Below, one piece after another: positions 48,288 through 56,927 of a DNA stretch of 64,000 nucleotides. A program made the translations under genes and the position numbers. The stretch is from Paenibacillus albicereus (GTDB lineage Bacteria; Bacillota; Bacilli; Paenibacillales; Paenibacillaceae). The stretch is from NCBI RefSeq assembly GCF_012676905.1, contig NZ_CP051428.1, positions 859,001-923,000 of the forward strand. Reading direction: 5' to 3'. Numbering within the stretch: position 1 is the first letter of the stretch; every line of letters starts with the position of its first letter. The notes beneath the pieces are model-generated. The model saw only the letters and a program-made list of their open reading frames with translations. It did no database searches and was not told the origin of the DNA.

Positions 48288-49064
48288 ATGAATGCGTCCA
48301 AAGGGTATTTTTTCCGCGACATGAGCACGATGCTCGGGCGGTCGTTGCGCCATATTTTCCGAAGCCCGGATACGATCCTGACGGTCTGCATCACGCCGAT
48401 CGCCATGATGCTGCTGTTCGTCTACGTCTTCGGCGGGGCGATCCGGACCGGCACGGACAACTACGTCAACTACCTGCTGCCCGGCATATGGCTCATGGCG
48501 ATCGCCAGCGGCGTGGCTTACGTCGCGTACCGCCTGTTCATGGATAAGCAGCGCGGAATCATGCAGCGATTCCATTCCATGCCGATCGCGCGCTCGACGG
48601 TGCTGTGGGCGCATGTGCTGACTTCGGTCGTCTCCAACCTCATTTCGATCCTCGTCATCGTGCTTGTCGCGCTCTTGATGGGCTTCCGCTCCTCGGCGGG
48701 GATCATGCCCTGGCTGGCCGTCGCCGGCATCCTCGTGCTGTTTACGCTGGCGTTGACCTGGATCGCGGCCATTGCCGGACTGGCGGGAAAAACGATGGAA
48801 GGTGCGAGCGCCTTTTCCTACCCGCTGATCTTCCTGCCGTTCATCAGCTCCGCCTTCGTGCCGACCGAATCCATGCCCAAAGTCGTTCGGGCGTTCGCCG
48901 AAAACCAGCCCGTCACCTCGATCGTCGATTCCATTCGCGCCTTGTTGTCCAACCAGCCGGCAGGTCGAGAAATCTGGATCGCTCTGGCCTGGTGCCTCGG
49001 CATCATGCTCGTCGCCTATCTGTTCGCGATGCGCGCATACAAACGGAATATCGTGCAGACGTAG
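48288..49064 (+). CDS. ABC-2 type exporter membrane protein, DrrB-like
   Basis: 258 residues with six membrane segments; '[33 protein letters not shown]', '[52 protein letters not shown]' and '[42 protein letters not shown]' are typical of ABC-2 permeases of the DrrB group. Starts directly after the ATPase stop, with AAAGGAGG upstream. Last gene of the padR operon. Confidence 0.93.
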   Translation: MNASKGYFFRDMSTMLGRSLRHIFRSPDTILTVCITPIAMMLLFVYVFGGAIRTGTDNYVNYLLPGIWLMAIASGVAYVAYRLFMDKQRGIMQRFHSMPIARSTVLWAHVLTSVVSNLISILVIVLVALLMGFRSSAGIMPWLAVAGILVLFTLALTWIAAIAGLAGKTMEGASAFSYPLIFLPFISSAFVPTESMPKVVRAFAENQPVTSIVDSIRALLSNQPAGREIWIALAWCLGIMLVAYLFAMRAYKRNIVQT

Positions 49065-49115
49065 CAAGCGCCCGCCCATGACGGGCAAAAGAGGGACGTT
49101 CCTGCGGCGGCGTCC

Positions 49116-49148
49116 AGACGACGGGACCGGCTTCCGGGCTCGTCTTTT
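49116..49148 (+). terminator. Terminator of the padR-ABC operon
   Basis: AGACGA pairs with TCGTCT around an imperfect GC-rich inner stem (CCGG/CCGG), followed by a T8 run. The stretch 49065-49381 otherwise contains only the SulP promoter. Confidence 0.75.
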
Positions 49149-49297
49149 TTTTGCCTTGCGGACGCGGCGGCATGTCCGCTTGCCGATGCGAGGCAGGCGG
49201 AGGCGCCCGTCGCCGCAGCAGAGGAGAAAAAAGGAGATAAGCGGAGAAATAGGCCGATCGGTTTTCATGATCGCGCTTTCTTCGGAGGTCGCTTCCG

Positions 49298-49326
49298 TCG
49301 TCATGGGCTCCCGAAAGCCTTATAAT
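49298..49326 (+). promoter_or_regulatory. Putative promoter of the SulP gene
   Basis: A consensus TATAAT at 49321-49326 is preceded after 17 bases by TCGTCA (four of six matches to TTGACA). It lies 56 bases before the TTG start. Confidence 0.5.
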
Positions 49327-49381
49327 GCTTCGGTAGAAGAGGTGCATCGGAAAATTTCGCTCATCGGGAGGTCCATCCGTC

Positions 49382-50839
49382 TTGACTCGCAAATCCCGCT
49401 GGAAGCAGGAATGGCTCCCCAATCCGGGAACCAATCTCCTGTCCGGCATCACCGTCGCGCTGGCGCTCATTCCGGAGACGCTGGCTTTCTCGATCATCGC
49501 AGGCGTCAGCCCGATGGTCGGGCTCATCACGTCATGCCTGATCGCTATCATCATCTCCTTCGCCGGCGGCCGTCCGGCGATGATCTCCGCAGCCACGGGC
49601 GCGCTCGCGCTGCTCATGGTCGGGCTCGTCCGCGACCACGGCGTCGAGTACTTGTTCGCCGCGACGATCCTGACCGGCGTCATCCAGCTCGTCATCGGCT
49701 GGCTGAAGCTCGGCAGCCTGATCCGCTTCGTGCCGCATTCGGTCATGAACGGCTTCGTGAACGCGCTGGCGATCATGATCTTCATGGCCCAGCTCGTGCA
49801 CTTCCAGGGCCAGGGCTGGACGATGTACGCGCTCGTCGGCCTCGCGCTCGCCATCGTGTTCGGACTGCCCAAGCTGACCCGCGCGTTCCCGTCGGCGCTC
49901 GCGGCGATCCTCGTCGTGTCCGCCGTCGTCCTGATCTTCAAGGTCGACGCGCTGACCGTCGGCGACATCGCCGACTTCAGCGCCACGCTGCCGATGCTGC
50001 ATCTGCCGGACTTCGTGCCGAACCTGGACAACCTGCTCATCATTCTGCCTTACTCGGCCTCGATGGCGCTCGTCGGACTGCTGGAGTCGCTGCTGACGTC
50101 CAATATCCTCGACGAGATCACCGACACGCCGAGCGACAAGAACCGCGAGGCCCGGGGCCAGGGCATCGCCAACTTCGCCGCCGGCTTCTTCGGCGGCATG
50201 GCGGGCTGCGCGATGATCGGCCAGTCCGTCATCAACGTCCGCTCCGGCGGACGGACGCGGCTGTCGACGCTGACGGCGGGCGTCGTCCTGCTGCTGCTGG
50301 TCCTGTTCTTCAGTCCGGTCGTCAAGCAGATCCCGATGGCGGCGCTCGTCGGCGTCATGTTCATGGTCGCGATCGGCTCGTTCAACTGGAAGTCGCTCGG
50401 CGAGATGAGGCGAGCCCCGATCGGCGACACGCTCGTCATGCTGGCGACCGTCGGCGTCGTCCTGTACACGCACAACCTCGGCCTTGGCGTCATCGTCGGC
50501 GTGCTGCTGAGCACGGTCATCTTCGCCCGGCGCATCTCGCGCATCCGCGTGACGGCGCAGCCCCAGCCGGACGGCAGCCTGCGCTACGCGGTCCGCGGCC
50601 AGCTGTTCTTCGCGACCGCGACCGATTTCGGCGACGCCTTCGACCCGGCCGGCGATCCCGGGCGCGTGACGATCGACTTCTCCGACTCCCATGTGTGGGA
50701 CCACTCCGGCGTCAACGCGATCGCCCGCATCCGCGGCAAGTACCTCGAGGCCGGCAAGAGCTGCGCTGTCGTCGGACTCAACGAGGAGAGCGGCCGGCTG
50801 ATCGAAAAGATGGGGCTCGACTCGTACGGCACGCTGTGA
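49382..50839 (+). CDS. SulP family anion permease with STAS domain
   Basis: 485 residues. Residues 10-385 form the SulP membrane domain: '[62 protein letters not shown]', '[23 protein letters not shown]' and '[38 protein letters not shown]'. Residues 390-485 are a C-terminal STAS domain ('[15 protein letters not shown]...[22 protein letters not shown]'). It could transport sulfate or bicarbonate; neighbouring sulfonate genes favour sulfate only weakly. TTG 49382 is the start, with GGGAGG about ten bases upstream. A terminator follows. Confidence 0.92.
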   Translation: MTRKSRWKQEWLPNPGTNLLSGITVALALIPETLAFSIIAGVSPMVGLITSCLIAIIISFAGGRPAMISAATGALALLMVGLVRDHGVEYLFAATILTGVIQLVIGWLKLGSLIRFVPHSVMNGFVNALAIMIFMAQLVHFQGQGWTMYALVGLALAIVFGLPKLTRAFPSALAAILVVSAVVLIFKVDALTVGDIADFSATLPMLHLPDFVPNLDNLLIILPYSASMALVGLLESLLTSNILDEITDTPSDKNREARGQGIANFAAGFFGGMAGCAMIGQSVINVRSGGRTRLSTLTAGVVLLLLVLFFSPVVKQIPMAALVGVMFMVAIGSFNWKSLGEMRRAPIGDTLVMLATVGVVLYTHNLGLGVIVGVLLSTVIFARRISRIRVTAQPQPDGSLRYAVRGQLFFATATDFGDAFDPAGDPGRVTIDFSDSHVWDHSGVNAIARIRGKYLEAGKSCAVVGLNEESGRLIEKMGLDSYGTL

Positions 50840-50924
50840 AGGGCGCGCTCCATATCGGCAGCGGCTCCATCCTGGGCCGCGAGCTTCCAGCCCGCGTTTT
50901 GCAAAGGCGAACCTATAGGAAGGC

Positions 50925-50955
50925 AAACGAGACGAAGCGGAGCTTCGTCTCGTTT
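50925..50955 (+). terminator. Terminator of the SulP gene
   Basis: AAACGAGACGAAGC, loop GGA, GCTTCGTCTCGTTT, then CTTTGG. A perfect 14-bp stem. The following 50956-51244 is AT-rich (two AATTCAAG copies at 50987 and 51004) and probably carries the next promoter, but no hexamer pair is convincing. Confidence 0.88.
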
Positions 50956-51244
50956 CTTTGGTTTCGTTGTAATATTATGTAAATACAATTCAAGTAATTA
51001 TAAAATTCAAGGGAAAAACATTCAATTTACCCGGCAAAAACCGCTTTGAAACCATTCAAAAGAAATAAAAAATAAAGCGAAAAAGAGTCATCCAAACCGA
51101 TCGGGCCTGCGTTTCCCTCCATGAAAGCAGCTCAAGCCGACCGCCCGCCGGGATCAACCCCGAACGGAAGCAGGCGATCGCCTCGGCTGCTCGGAATCGA
51201 ACGGCAATGCGCAATGACCCCATACCCGAAGGAGTGACTTGTTC

Positions 51245-52891
51245 ATGAACATGAAGATGACCAAAGCTCTCGCCCCTGTCCTGACGCTTGCCCTCGCCGT
51301 CCCTGCCGGACTGGCAGCGGCCGCTCCCGCCCAAGCCGCTTCCGCGCCGACAGCGGTGACGCCGGCCGCCGACCTGCGCGCCAGCCTCGACCACCTGCTC
51401 GCGGAGCACTTCGCGCTCGCCGTCGTGGCGATGACCAAGGCGTATGACGGCTCCAAGGACGCCGCAGCCGCCCTCAAGGCGCTCGACCAGAACGCGCTCG
51501 ACATGCTGCCGGCGATCGAGATGCTGTACGGCAAGGCCGGAGCGGATGAGTTCGGCCGCATCTTCCGCGCCCACAACGCCGCTACCGACGAGCTGGCCAA
51601 GGCCAAGAAGATGAACAACGCCGATGCGGTGAAGGCCGCTGAAGCGAAAGTACAGGGCTTCGTCGACGAATTCTCCACCTTCCTTTCCAAAGCGACCGCG
51701 AACAACCTGCCGAAGGCAGCCGCCATGGACGCGCTGAAGCTCCATGAGGCGCAGGTGCAGACCGTATTCGACGAGTACGTGCAAGGCGACTACGCCGACG
51801 CGTACAAGGCGTACCGCGAAGGCTACAAGACGATGTTCGCGGTCAGCAAGGCGCTCTCCGGCGCGATCGTCAAGCAGATGCCGGATAAGTTCGGCGGCTC
51901 CGCTGTCGATACGAAGGCGTCTGACCTGCGTTCGACGCTGAACATGCTCGTGTCCGAGCATGTGGCGCTCTCCGTGCTTCAGATGCAGAAGCAGTTCGAC
52001 GGAGCCAAGGACAGCGCTGCGCTTGTCGGCGCCGAAGCGATGAATACGGCCGACTGGAAGGCGGCGATCTCCTCCCTGTACGGCAACGCCGGCGGAGATG
52101 CGTTCGAGAAGCTGTGGACCGGCGACCACATCAACGCCCAGTCCGACTACGTGAACGCCGTGAAGGCCGGCGACATGAACGCCAAGCAGGCCGTTCAGGC
52201 CCGCATCAGCACCTTCACGAAGGATTTCGGCGCATTCCTCGGCACGGCGACCGAAGGCAAGCTGCCGGGAGCAGCCGCCACGGAAGCGCTCATGAAGCAC
52301 GAAGGCCAGATCCAGATGGCGTTCGACAGCTATGCGGCCGGCAACTATGACGCGGCCTATGCGGCCGACCGCGAAGGCTTCAAGTTCGTGTTCGGCGTCG
52401 GCCAAGCGCTCGGCGACGCCATCGTCAAGCAGAAGCCGTCGATGTTCGCGGAAGCGACGCCGGCTCCGATGCCGACACCGACGCCGACGCCAGCTCCGGT
52501 CGAGCCTTCCATGACGACCGTCTGGATGAAGCTGAACGGCAAGCAGCTCCGGATCAACGGCAGCACGACCGAGATGGATACGATGCCGGTGATGTGGAAC
52601 GGCATGACGTACATCCCGCTTCGCTTCCTGAGCGAGGGCATCGGCGCCACCGTCAGCTTCGACGGCAAGGCCAAGGCGGTCTGGATCGGCGCCGGCTCCG
52701 ACAAGCTCGGCTTCTGGGTGAACAAGAAGACGTATTCGGTCAACGGCAAAAGCATGACGGCTCCAGCCGTGCCGGTCATCGACAAGAACGGCCGCACGCT
52801 CGTGCCGCTGCGCTTCATCGCCGAGCTGCTGGACTGGAACGTCGCTTTCGCCGCCAAGGACGGCTCCATCACGCTGACGCAGATGAAGTAA
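51245..52891 (+). CDS. Secreted protein with two histidine-bearing helical repeats and a C-terminal stalk domain
   Basis: 548 residues. A signal peptide ends near AQA-ASAPT. Two homologous helical units of about 160 residues follow (near 43-200 and 225-385): 'LLAEHFALAVVAMTKAYDG...IFRAHNAATDELA...ALKLHEAQVQTVFDEYVQGDYADAYKAYREGYKTMF' and 'LVSEHVALSVLQMQKQFDG...LWTGDHINAQSDYV...ALMKHEGQIQMAFDSYAAGNYDAAYAADREGFKFVF'. Three histidines are conserved in each, reminiscent of metal-binding four-helix bundles. A Pro/Thr linker leads to a CuAO_N-like stalk domain (residues 420-548: 'MTYIPLRFLSEGIGATVSFDGKAKAVWIG', 'GRTLVPLRFIAELLDWNV'). Function unknown. ATG 51245 is best spaced to AAGGAG. Confidence 0.82.
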   Translation: MNMKMTKALAPVLTLALAVPAGLAAAAPAQAASAPTAVTPAADLRASLDHLLAEHFALAVVAMTKAYDGSKDAAAALKALDQNALDMLPAIEMLYGKAGADEFGRIFRAHNAATDELAKAKKMNNADAVKAAEAKVQGFVDEFSTFLSKATANNLPKAAAMDALKLHEAQVQTVFDEYVQGDYADAYKAYREGYKTMFAVSKALSGAIVKQMPDKFGGSAVDTKASDLRSTLNMLVSEHVALSVLQMQKQFDGAKDSAALVGAEAMNTADWKAAISSLYGNAGGDAFEKLWTGDHINAQSDYVNAVKAGDMNAKQAVQARISTFTKDFGAFLGTATEGKLPGAAATEALMKHEGQIQMAFDSYAAGNYDAAYAADREGFKFVFGVGQALGDAIVKQKPSMFAEATPAPMPTPTPTPAPVEPSMTTVWMKLNGKQLRINGSTTEMDTMPVMWNGMTYIPLRFLSEGIGATVSFDGKAKAVWIGAGSDKLGFWVNKKTYSVNGKSMTAPAVPVIDKNGRTLVPLRFIAELLDWNVAFAAKDGSITLTQMK

Positions 52892-52919
52892 GGCACGCTT
52901 GATCCATCGCCCTGCGGGA

Positions 52920-52956
52920 AGCTCCCGCCGCCCATCCGAGGCGGCGGGAGCTTTTT
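52920..52956 (+). terminator. Terminator of the stalk-domain protein gene
   Basis: AGCTCCCGCCGCC, a seven-base loop, GGCGGCGGGAGCT and T5. A perfect 13-bp stem. Confidence 0.93.
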
Positions 52957-53095
52957 GGCGCTGGACGGCGGGCGGTAACCAACGCTGCCCGGCTCCTGCC
53001 CGAGATACGCCTTCACTGGACTTTAGTCGGGATTTGAGCCGGTCGGCAACTAATCCAAGATGACGCTCGTCGTATGAGTGGAGGTGTCACTTCAT

Positions 53096-53557
53096 ATGAA
53101 TAAACGAACATCACAGGCGAAAACGAGGCTGCTGTCTCTATCCGGGGCGGTGCTGCTGCTGGCCCTGGCGGGCTGCTCCGGCTCGAACGAGCCGCTGCAG
53201 GGAGCGTCGCCGTCTCCGCCGCCGAGCGCGAGCCCTTCTCCCTCCGCTTTGCCGTCGCCATCGCCTTCCCCATCGGCGTCGCCGACGGCCTCGCCTTCGG
53301 AGGAGCCGGCTCCATCCGCCGCTCCATCCGCTCCCGAGACGAAAAAAGGCGAAGGCAAGTTCAGCGGCTTGGCCGATTCGCATACGGTCGAAATTGAGAT
53401 GGACGGCAAATACGAGTCGTTCCAGCTCGGAGAAGGCACGGCCGAGACGGCGAACCAGCTGGAGTCCGGAGACGAGGTCTCGTTCGACTATACGGAACAG
53501 GATCAGGACGGGGCGAAGCTGCTGACGCTGATATCGCTGACGAAAAAGGGAAGCTGA
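53096..53557 (+). CDS. Small lipoprotein with a Ser/Pro-rich linker
   Basis: 153 residues. The signal ends in lipobox LALAG-Cys. Residues 27-85 are a Pro/Ser/Ala linker typical of wall-spanning spacers. The C-terminal 65 residues form a small beta domain ('GKFSGLADSHTVEIEMDGKYESFQLGEG...LESGDEVSFDYTEQDQDGAKLLTLISLTKK'), an OB-like fold common in Paenibacillus lipoproteins. No named function. ATG 53096 has GGAGGTG nine bases upstream; an in-frame GTG at 53078 is less likely. Confidence 0.8.
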   Translation: MNKRTSQAKTRLLSLSGAVLLLALAGCSGSNEPLQGASPSPPPSASPSPSALPSPSPSPSASPTASPSEEPAPSAAPSAPETKKGEGKFSGLADSHTVEIEMDGKYESFQLGEGTAETANQLESGDEVSFDYTEQDQDGAKLLTLISLTKKGS

Positions 53558-53655
53558 CGAGGCCGTTCGAAAGTCGGCCTGGGGCCGCAGATCGCGGTTT
53601 TTGACGTCGGGCCCGCCGTCGGAACGGCACGATCCCTGCATGTCCCCCCATCCAC

Positions 53656-53693
53656 AAGCCGGCATCCGCATCCTCTCGCGGAGCCGGCTTTTT
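53656..53693 (+). terminator. Terminator after the small lipoprotein gene
   Basis: AAGCCGGC pairs with GCCGGCTT around an inner CCGC/GCGG stem, followed by T3. It lies 99 bases past the stop. Confidence 0.8.
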
Positions 53694-53696
53694 GCT

Positions 53697-53795
53697 TTAT
53701 GCACAGACTTGTCCCCATTATGAACAGGCAATCCCCCCAGAATAGCAAAGAAAATGAAAAGGTTGCACACTTATCCACAAGAAAAGTTATGCACA
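53697..53795. promoter_or_regulatory. Cluster of three DnaA boxes upstream of pdaA
   Basis: TTATGCACA (53697-53705), TTATCCACA (53771-53779) and TTATGCACA (53787-53795) all fit TTATNCACA and lie on the same strand; TTATGAACA at about 53716 is a one-base variant. The stretch is AT-rich and gene-free. No dnaA or dnaN is nearby, so this is not the usual replication origin; DnaA-dependent control of pdaA or titration of DnaA is possible. Confidence 0.6.
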
Positions 53796-53902
53796 TGTAA
53801 ATTCAAGGCCGCGACCGATTCATGCCGTTTATGCATAAGCGGCAGCCTTTTGCGGAAAAACAAGGCAGAGCGCGAGAATCACAAATGCGGGAGGCGAAAA
53901 CG

Positions 53903-54748
53903 ATGGCGATACGAAGGTGGCAAGCCGCCGGAGCGGCGGCGCTGATCGCGGGAACGCTCGCAAGCGCGGGACTGCCGCACGGCCGGGCCGCGGCGGAGCC
54001 GGCTTTGCCAAGGGCGGATGCGGCTCCGGCTGCCGGCTGGAGCAAGGCGTACCATTTCGGCTTCAAAAAAAGCAAAAACGGCGAGCTTCCGTCCATCGCG
54101 GAGGAAGGCTTCCAGCCGCTGCTGGAGAAGCACGGCGCCATATTCCTTGGCGATACGTCCCGCAAGGAGCTGTACCTGACGTTCGACAACGGCTACGAGA
54201 AGGACGGCCTGACCGGGGACATCCTCGACGTGCTCCAGGAAAAGCAGGTGCCGGCGATCTTCTTCATCACCGGGCACTACGTCAAGTCGGAGCCGGAGCT
54301 CGTCAAGCGGATGGCGGCGGAAGGCCATCTGATCGGCAACCATTCCTGGAGCCATCCGGACATGAGCACGCTGCCGCCTCAGAAGATCAAGCAGGAGCTG
54401 GCCGACGTGAAACAAGCGGTCGCCGAGGTGACCGGCGTCCAGAAGATGGACTACCTGCGCGCGCCGCGCGGCATCTTCTCGGAGACGATGCTCGCGGCGA
54501 GCGGAGCCGAGGGCTACCGCAACGTCTTCTGGTCGGTCGCCTACAAGGACTGGGACACGTCCGCCCAGCGCGGAGCGGAGCATGCCTACCGCAGCGTCAT
54601 GGCGCAGCTCCATCCGGGCGCGGTGCTGCTGCTGCATGCGGTGTCGAGCGACAACGCGCGCGCATTGGGCCGGATCATCGACGGCGCGCGCGCCCAGGGC
54701 TACGAGTTCAAGAGCCTGGACGCGATGGACAAGCGGACCTACCGCTAA
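53903..54748 (+). CDS. pdaA: PdaA-type polysaccharide deacetylase (N-acetylmuramic acid deacetylase)
   Basis: 281 residues. The signal peptide ends near RAAAE. The NodB domain has the PdaA-type metal motif 'LYLTFDNGYEKDG' (TFDNGYE at 93-99, Asn in place of the second Asp of chitin deacetylases), 'IGNHSWSHPDMSTL' (His-xxx-His at 147-151), 'YLRAPRGIFSE' and 'LHPGAVLLLHAVSSDNA'. The N-terminal 'GWSKAYHFGFKKSKNGELPSIAEEG' is also specific to PdaA. In Bacillus, PdaA removes the acetyl group from MurNAc during muramic-delta-lactam formation in the spore cortex, needed for germination. ATG 53903 is chosen because GGGAGG lies eight bases upstream. Confidence 0.93.
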   Translation: MAIRRWQAAGAAALIAGTLASAGLPHGRAAAEPALPRADAAPAAGWSKAYHFGFKKSKNGELPSIAEEGFQPLLEKHGAIFLGDTSRKELYLTFDNGYEKDGLTGDILDVLQEKQVPAIFFITGHYVKSEPELVKRMAAEGHLIGNHSWSHPDMSTLPPQKIKQELADVKQAVAEVTGVQKMDYLRAPRGIFSETMLAASGAEGYRNVFWSVAYKDWDTSAQRGAEHAYRSVMAQLHPGAVLLLHAVSSDNARALGRIIDGARAQGYEFKSLDAMDKRTYR

Positions 54749-54825
54749 CGCTGCATAGCCGGCCATCTGTCGGAAGCGGCCGCGCTGGAGCAGCCGGAAT
54801 TTGGAGCGAGCGGAAGCGTTGCGTC

Positions 54826-54853
54826 AAAAGGATACCCTGTGGTATCCTTTTTT
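54826..54853 (+). terminator. Terminator between pdaA and the SRPBCC gene
   Basis: AAAAGGATACC, loop CTGT, GGTATCCTTTT plus more T. A perfect 11-bp stem with A/T flanks. Confidence 0.9.
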
Positions 54854-54884
54854 CGTGATTATTGAAATCCAAGGAGGAATCATC

Positions 54885-55340
54885 ATGTCCCGATCCGAAC
54901 CGTTCGATCCGTCAAGCAAGGCGTCCGGCCGTCCGCTGCCGGAGATTCGACAAGTGCAGGTGCTGCGCGCGCCGATCGAAAAAGTATGGGAAGCCGCAGC
55001 CACCTCGCAAGGCATCGAGGCCTGGTTCATGCCGAATACGTTCGTCGCCGAGGAAGGCGCGGAGTTCATCCTGCATGCCGGGCCGTTCGGCGACTCGCGC
55101 TGCCGCGTCACCGAGCTGTCCCCGCCTCATCGCCTCCGCTTCGACTGGGGCGAGCAGTGGAGCGTCGCGTTCGAGCTCAAGGAGCTGGAGCCCGGCGTCA
55201 CCGAATTCACCCTCGTCCACGGCGGCTGGTCGAAGGAGGGCGTGACCGAGTTCGGCCAAGCCCACCGCGAGGTGCGCGAGCGGATGAACGGAGGCTGGGC
55301 GGGCATCGTGAAGAAGCTCGCCGCCGTGCTGGAGGCCTGA
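54885..55340 (+). CDS. SRPBCC / AHSA1-domain protein
   Basis: 151 residues. It has an AHSA1-type START-like fold: 'IRQVQVLRAPIEKVWEAAATSQGIEAWFMPNTFVAEEGAEFILHAGPFGDSRCRVTELSPPHRLRFDWGEQWSVAFELKELEPGVTEFTLVHGGW...MNGGWAGIVKKLAAVLE'. Such proteins bind small hydrophobic ligands; many sit beside an ArsR repressor, as here. ATG 54885 has AAGGAGG eight bases upstream. The ArsR gene starts four bases after its stop. Confidence 0.93.
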   Translation: MSRSEPFDPSSKASGRPLPEIRQVQVLRAPIEKVWEAAATSQGIEAWFMPNTFVAEEGAEFILHAGPFGDSRCRVTELSPPHRLRFDWGEQWSVAFELKELEPGVTEFTLVHGGWSKEGVTEFGQAHREVRERMNGGWAGIVKKLAAVLEA

Positions 55341-55344
55341 GCGG

Positions 55345-55716
55345 ATGGAAGCGCGGGAGCCCAAGGCGGACGTGTACCAGGCGATCGTCGATCCGAACCG
55401 CCGCCGCATGCTCCAGCTGCTGCAGGATGCCGGAGAGCTTCCGCTCAAGGAGGTGACCCCGCATTTCGGCATGACGCGAGCCGCCGTCTCCAAGCATCTG
55501 CGCGTCCTTGCCGACGCCGGGCTCGTCCATGAGCGCAAGTCCGGCCGCGAGACCCGCTACCGCCTGGACGCCGATCCGCTGCGCGAGCTGAAGCGCTGGC
55601 TGGCTTACTTCGACCGCTACTGGGAAAACAAGCTGCAGGCGCTGCGCCTTCATGTGGAGGCTCTTGAAGCGGAGGACGGCGCCGGGAAAGGAAAGGACAG
55701 CGAAGGGAACGACTGA
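55345..55716 (+). CDS. ArsR family transcriptional regulator
   Basis: 123 residues: 'VYQAIVDPNRRRMLQLLQDAGELPLKEVTPHFGMTRAAVSKHLRVLADAGLVHERKSGRETRYRLDADPLRELKRWLAYFDRYWENKLQALRLHVE'. No cysteine-based metal site is present; the 'WLAYFDRYWENKLQALR' tail is typical of ArsR regulators paired with SRPBCC proteins. It probably regulates its own operon, with the SRPBCC partner or its ligand as the signal (inference). Confidence 0.94.
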   Translation: MEAREPKADVYQAIVDPNRRRMLQLLQDAGELPLKEVTPHFGMTRAAVSKHLRVLADAGLVHERKSGRETRYRLDADPLRELKRWLAYFDRYWENKLQALRLHVEALEAEDGAGKGKDSEGND

Positions 55717-55729
55717 TGGCGTTTCCGAA

Positions 55730-56794
55730 TCAGGAGCGAGTTGCGCTGCTGCTGGCTGCGTCGTCGGACGGCGGATTCCCGGCCGGATCACGCGCCAGCA
55801 GCCGCTTCAGGTTGCCGTCGATATGGCTGTTGTCAGGGGGATGGATGCCGCGTCCGGCGAAGTGGCCCCAGATCGACGGGATCGGCTGGAAGTCGGCCTG
55901 ATGGATGAGGCTGGCTTCGTAACGGCTGTCGTCCGCCGTGCAGAACCGATCCGTGCTCCCCGGCATGATGCAGGCCAGAGCCCGGATGCTTCGGAGCGCC
56001 TTTTCGAAATCTCCGCCGTAGGCCGGATCGCCGCTGATGTCGGCATGCTGTCCGGTCCAGGCCATAGCGAGAAAATCATGCGGATCCATCTTCATGAAGC
56101 TGCTTTCCCAAACGCCGGCCATGAACGCCTCCAGCGAGCCGAAGCCCAGCCCGGTGTACAGACGGTCCCGGTAGAAGGCTTCGGACAAGCCCCATCCCGC
56201 ATAGACACGGCCGACGGCGCGCATATCCGACGAGGTCAGCTCGTCCAGACGGCTCGGATCGAAGCGGATGGCGGACAGCAGCGCGGCTTGGAGGCCTTCC
56301 AGCACGACGCGGGTCTGAGGCCACGTCTTGGCGGCTCCGGCAAACGGGGCGATACGCTCCACGAGATCCGGATAGCTTGCCCCCCACTGGAAAGCCTGGA
56401 TGCCTCCCATCGACCATCCGACGACGAGGGCGATCTTGCGGATGCCGAGCGCTTCTGTCACGAGCCGATGCTGCGCCTGCACGTTGTCATAGACGGTTGC
56501 ACGCGGGAAGCGGGACTTGTCGAACGGAGCCGGCGTATTGCTCGGAGAAGAGGACAGCCCGTTGCCCAGCAGATTCGGCACGATGATGTAGTACTTCTGG
56601 GGGTCCAGCGCCATGCCGGTTCCGATCAGCCATTCGTTGTCCGTATGCCGATCGCCGAAAGCAGTCGGATAGAGGATGGCGTTGTCCTTCTGTTCCGACA
56701 GCGTTCCATAGGTCTTATAGGCGAGAAACGCGTCTGGAAGCGTCTCTCCCGATTGCAAGCTGTAGTCCCCAAGCTCAAATGTTTCGTAATCCAT
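55730..56794 (-). CDS. Alpha/beta hydrolase of the homoserine O-acetyltransferase (MetX-like) group
   Basis: 354 residues. The fold opens 'FELGDYSLQSGETLPDAFLAYKTYGTLSEQKDNAILYPTAFGDRH', has 'KYYIIVPNLLGNGLSSSPSNTP', the nucleophile elbow 'VVGWSMGGIQAFQWGASYPDLVERIAPFAGAAKTWP' (Ser in GWSMGG) and a late 'WGHFAGRGI' His. This matches the MetX-like subgroup, members of which may be acyltransferases or plain hydrolases; a methionine-pathway role is unproven. ATG 56794 is chosen because AAGGAG is eight bases upstream. It is divergent from a LysR gene, its likely regulator. Confidence 0.88.
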   Translation of the reverse strand: MDYETFELGDYSLQSGETLPDAFLAYKTYGTLSEQKDNAILYPTAFGDRHTDNEWLIGTGMALDPQKYYIIVPNLLGNGLSSSPSNTPAPFDKSRFPRATVYDNVQAQHRLVTEALGIRKIALVVGWSMGGIQAFQWGASYPDLVERIAPFAGAAKTWPQTRVVLEGLQAALLSAIRFDPSRLDELTSSDMRAVGRVYAGWGLSEAFYRDRLYTGLGFGSLEAFMAGVWESSFMKMDPHDFLAMAWTGQHADISGDPAYGGDFEKALRSIRALACIMPGSTDRFCTADDSRYEASLIHQADFQPIPSIWGHFAGRGIHPPDNSHIDGNLKRLLARDPAGNPPSDDAASSSATRS

Positions 56795-56927
56795 GTCGTC
56801 CGCTCCTTTCATTCGGGCCTGCTGCGAGGCGCCTGTCCCGTAGTATAGGTCCATGCTATACTCAAGAAAAGCGAATGAAATTCAACGCAGACATCAATTC
56901 TACTGAAAGCGGGAAGGAGGGGGAGCA

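Noticed and set aside
53697-53795. A chromosomal replication origin
   Set aside because: DnaA boxes are present but dnaA, dnaN, rpmH and a clear unwinding region are not; reported only as a box cluster.
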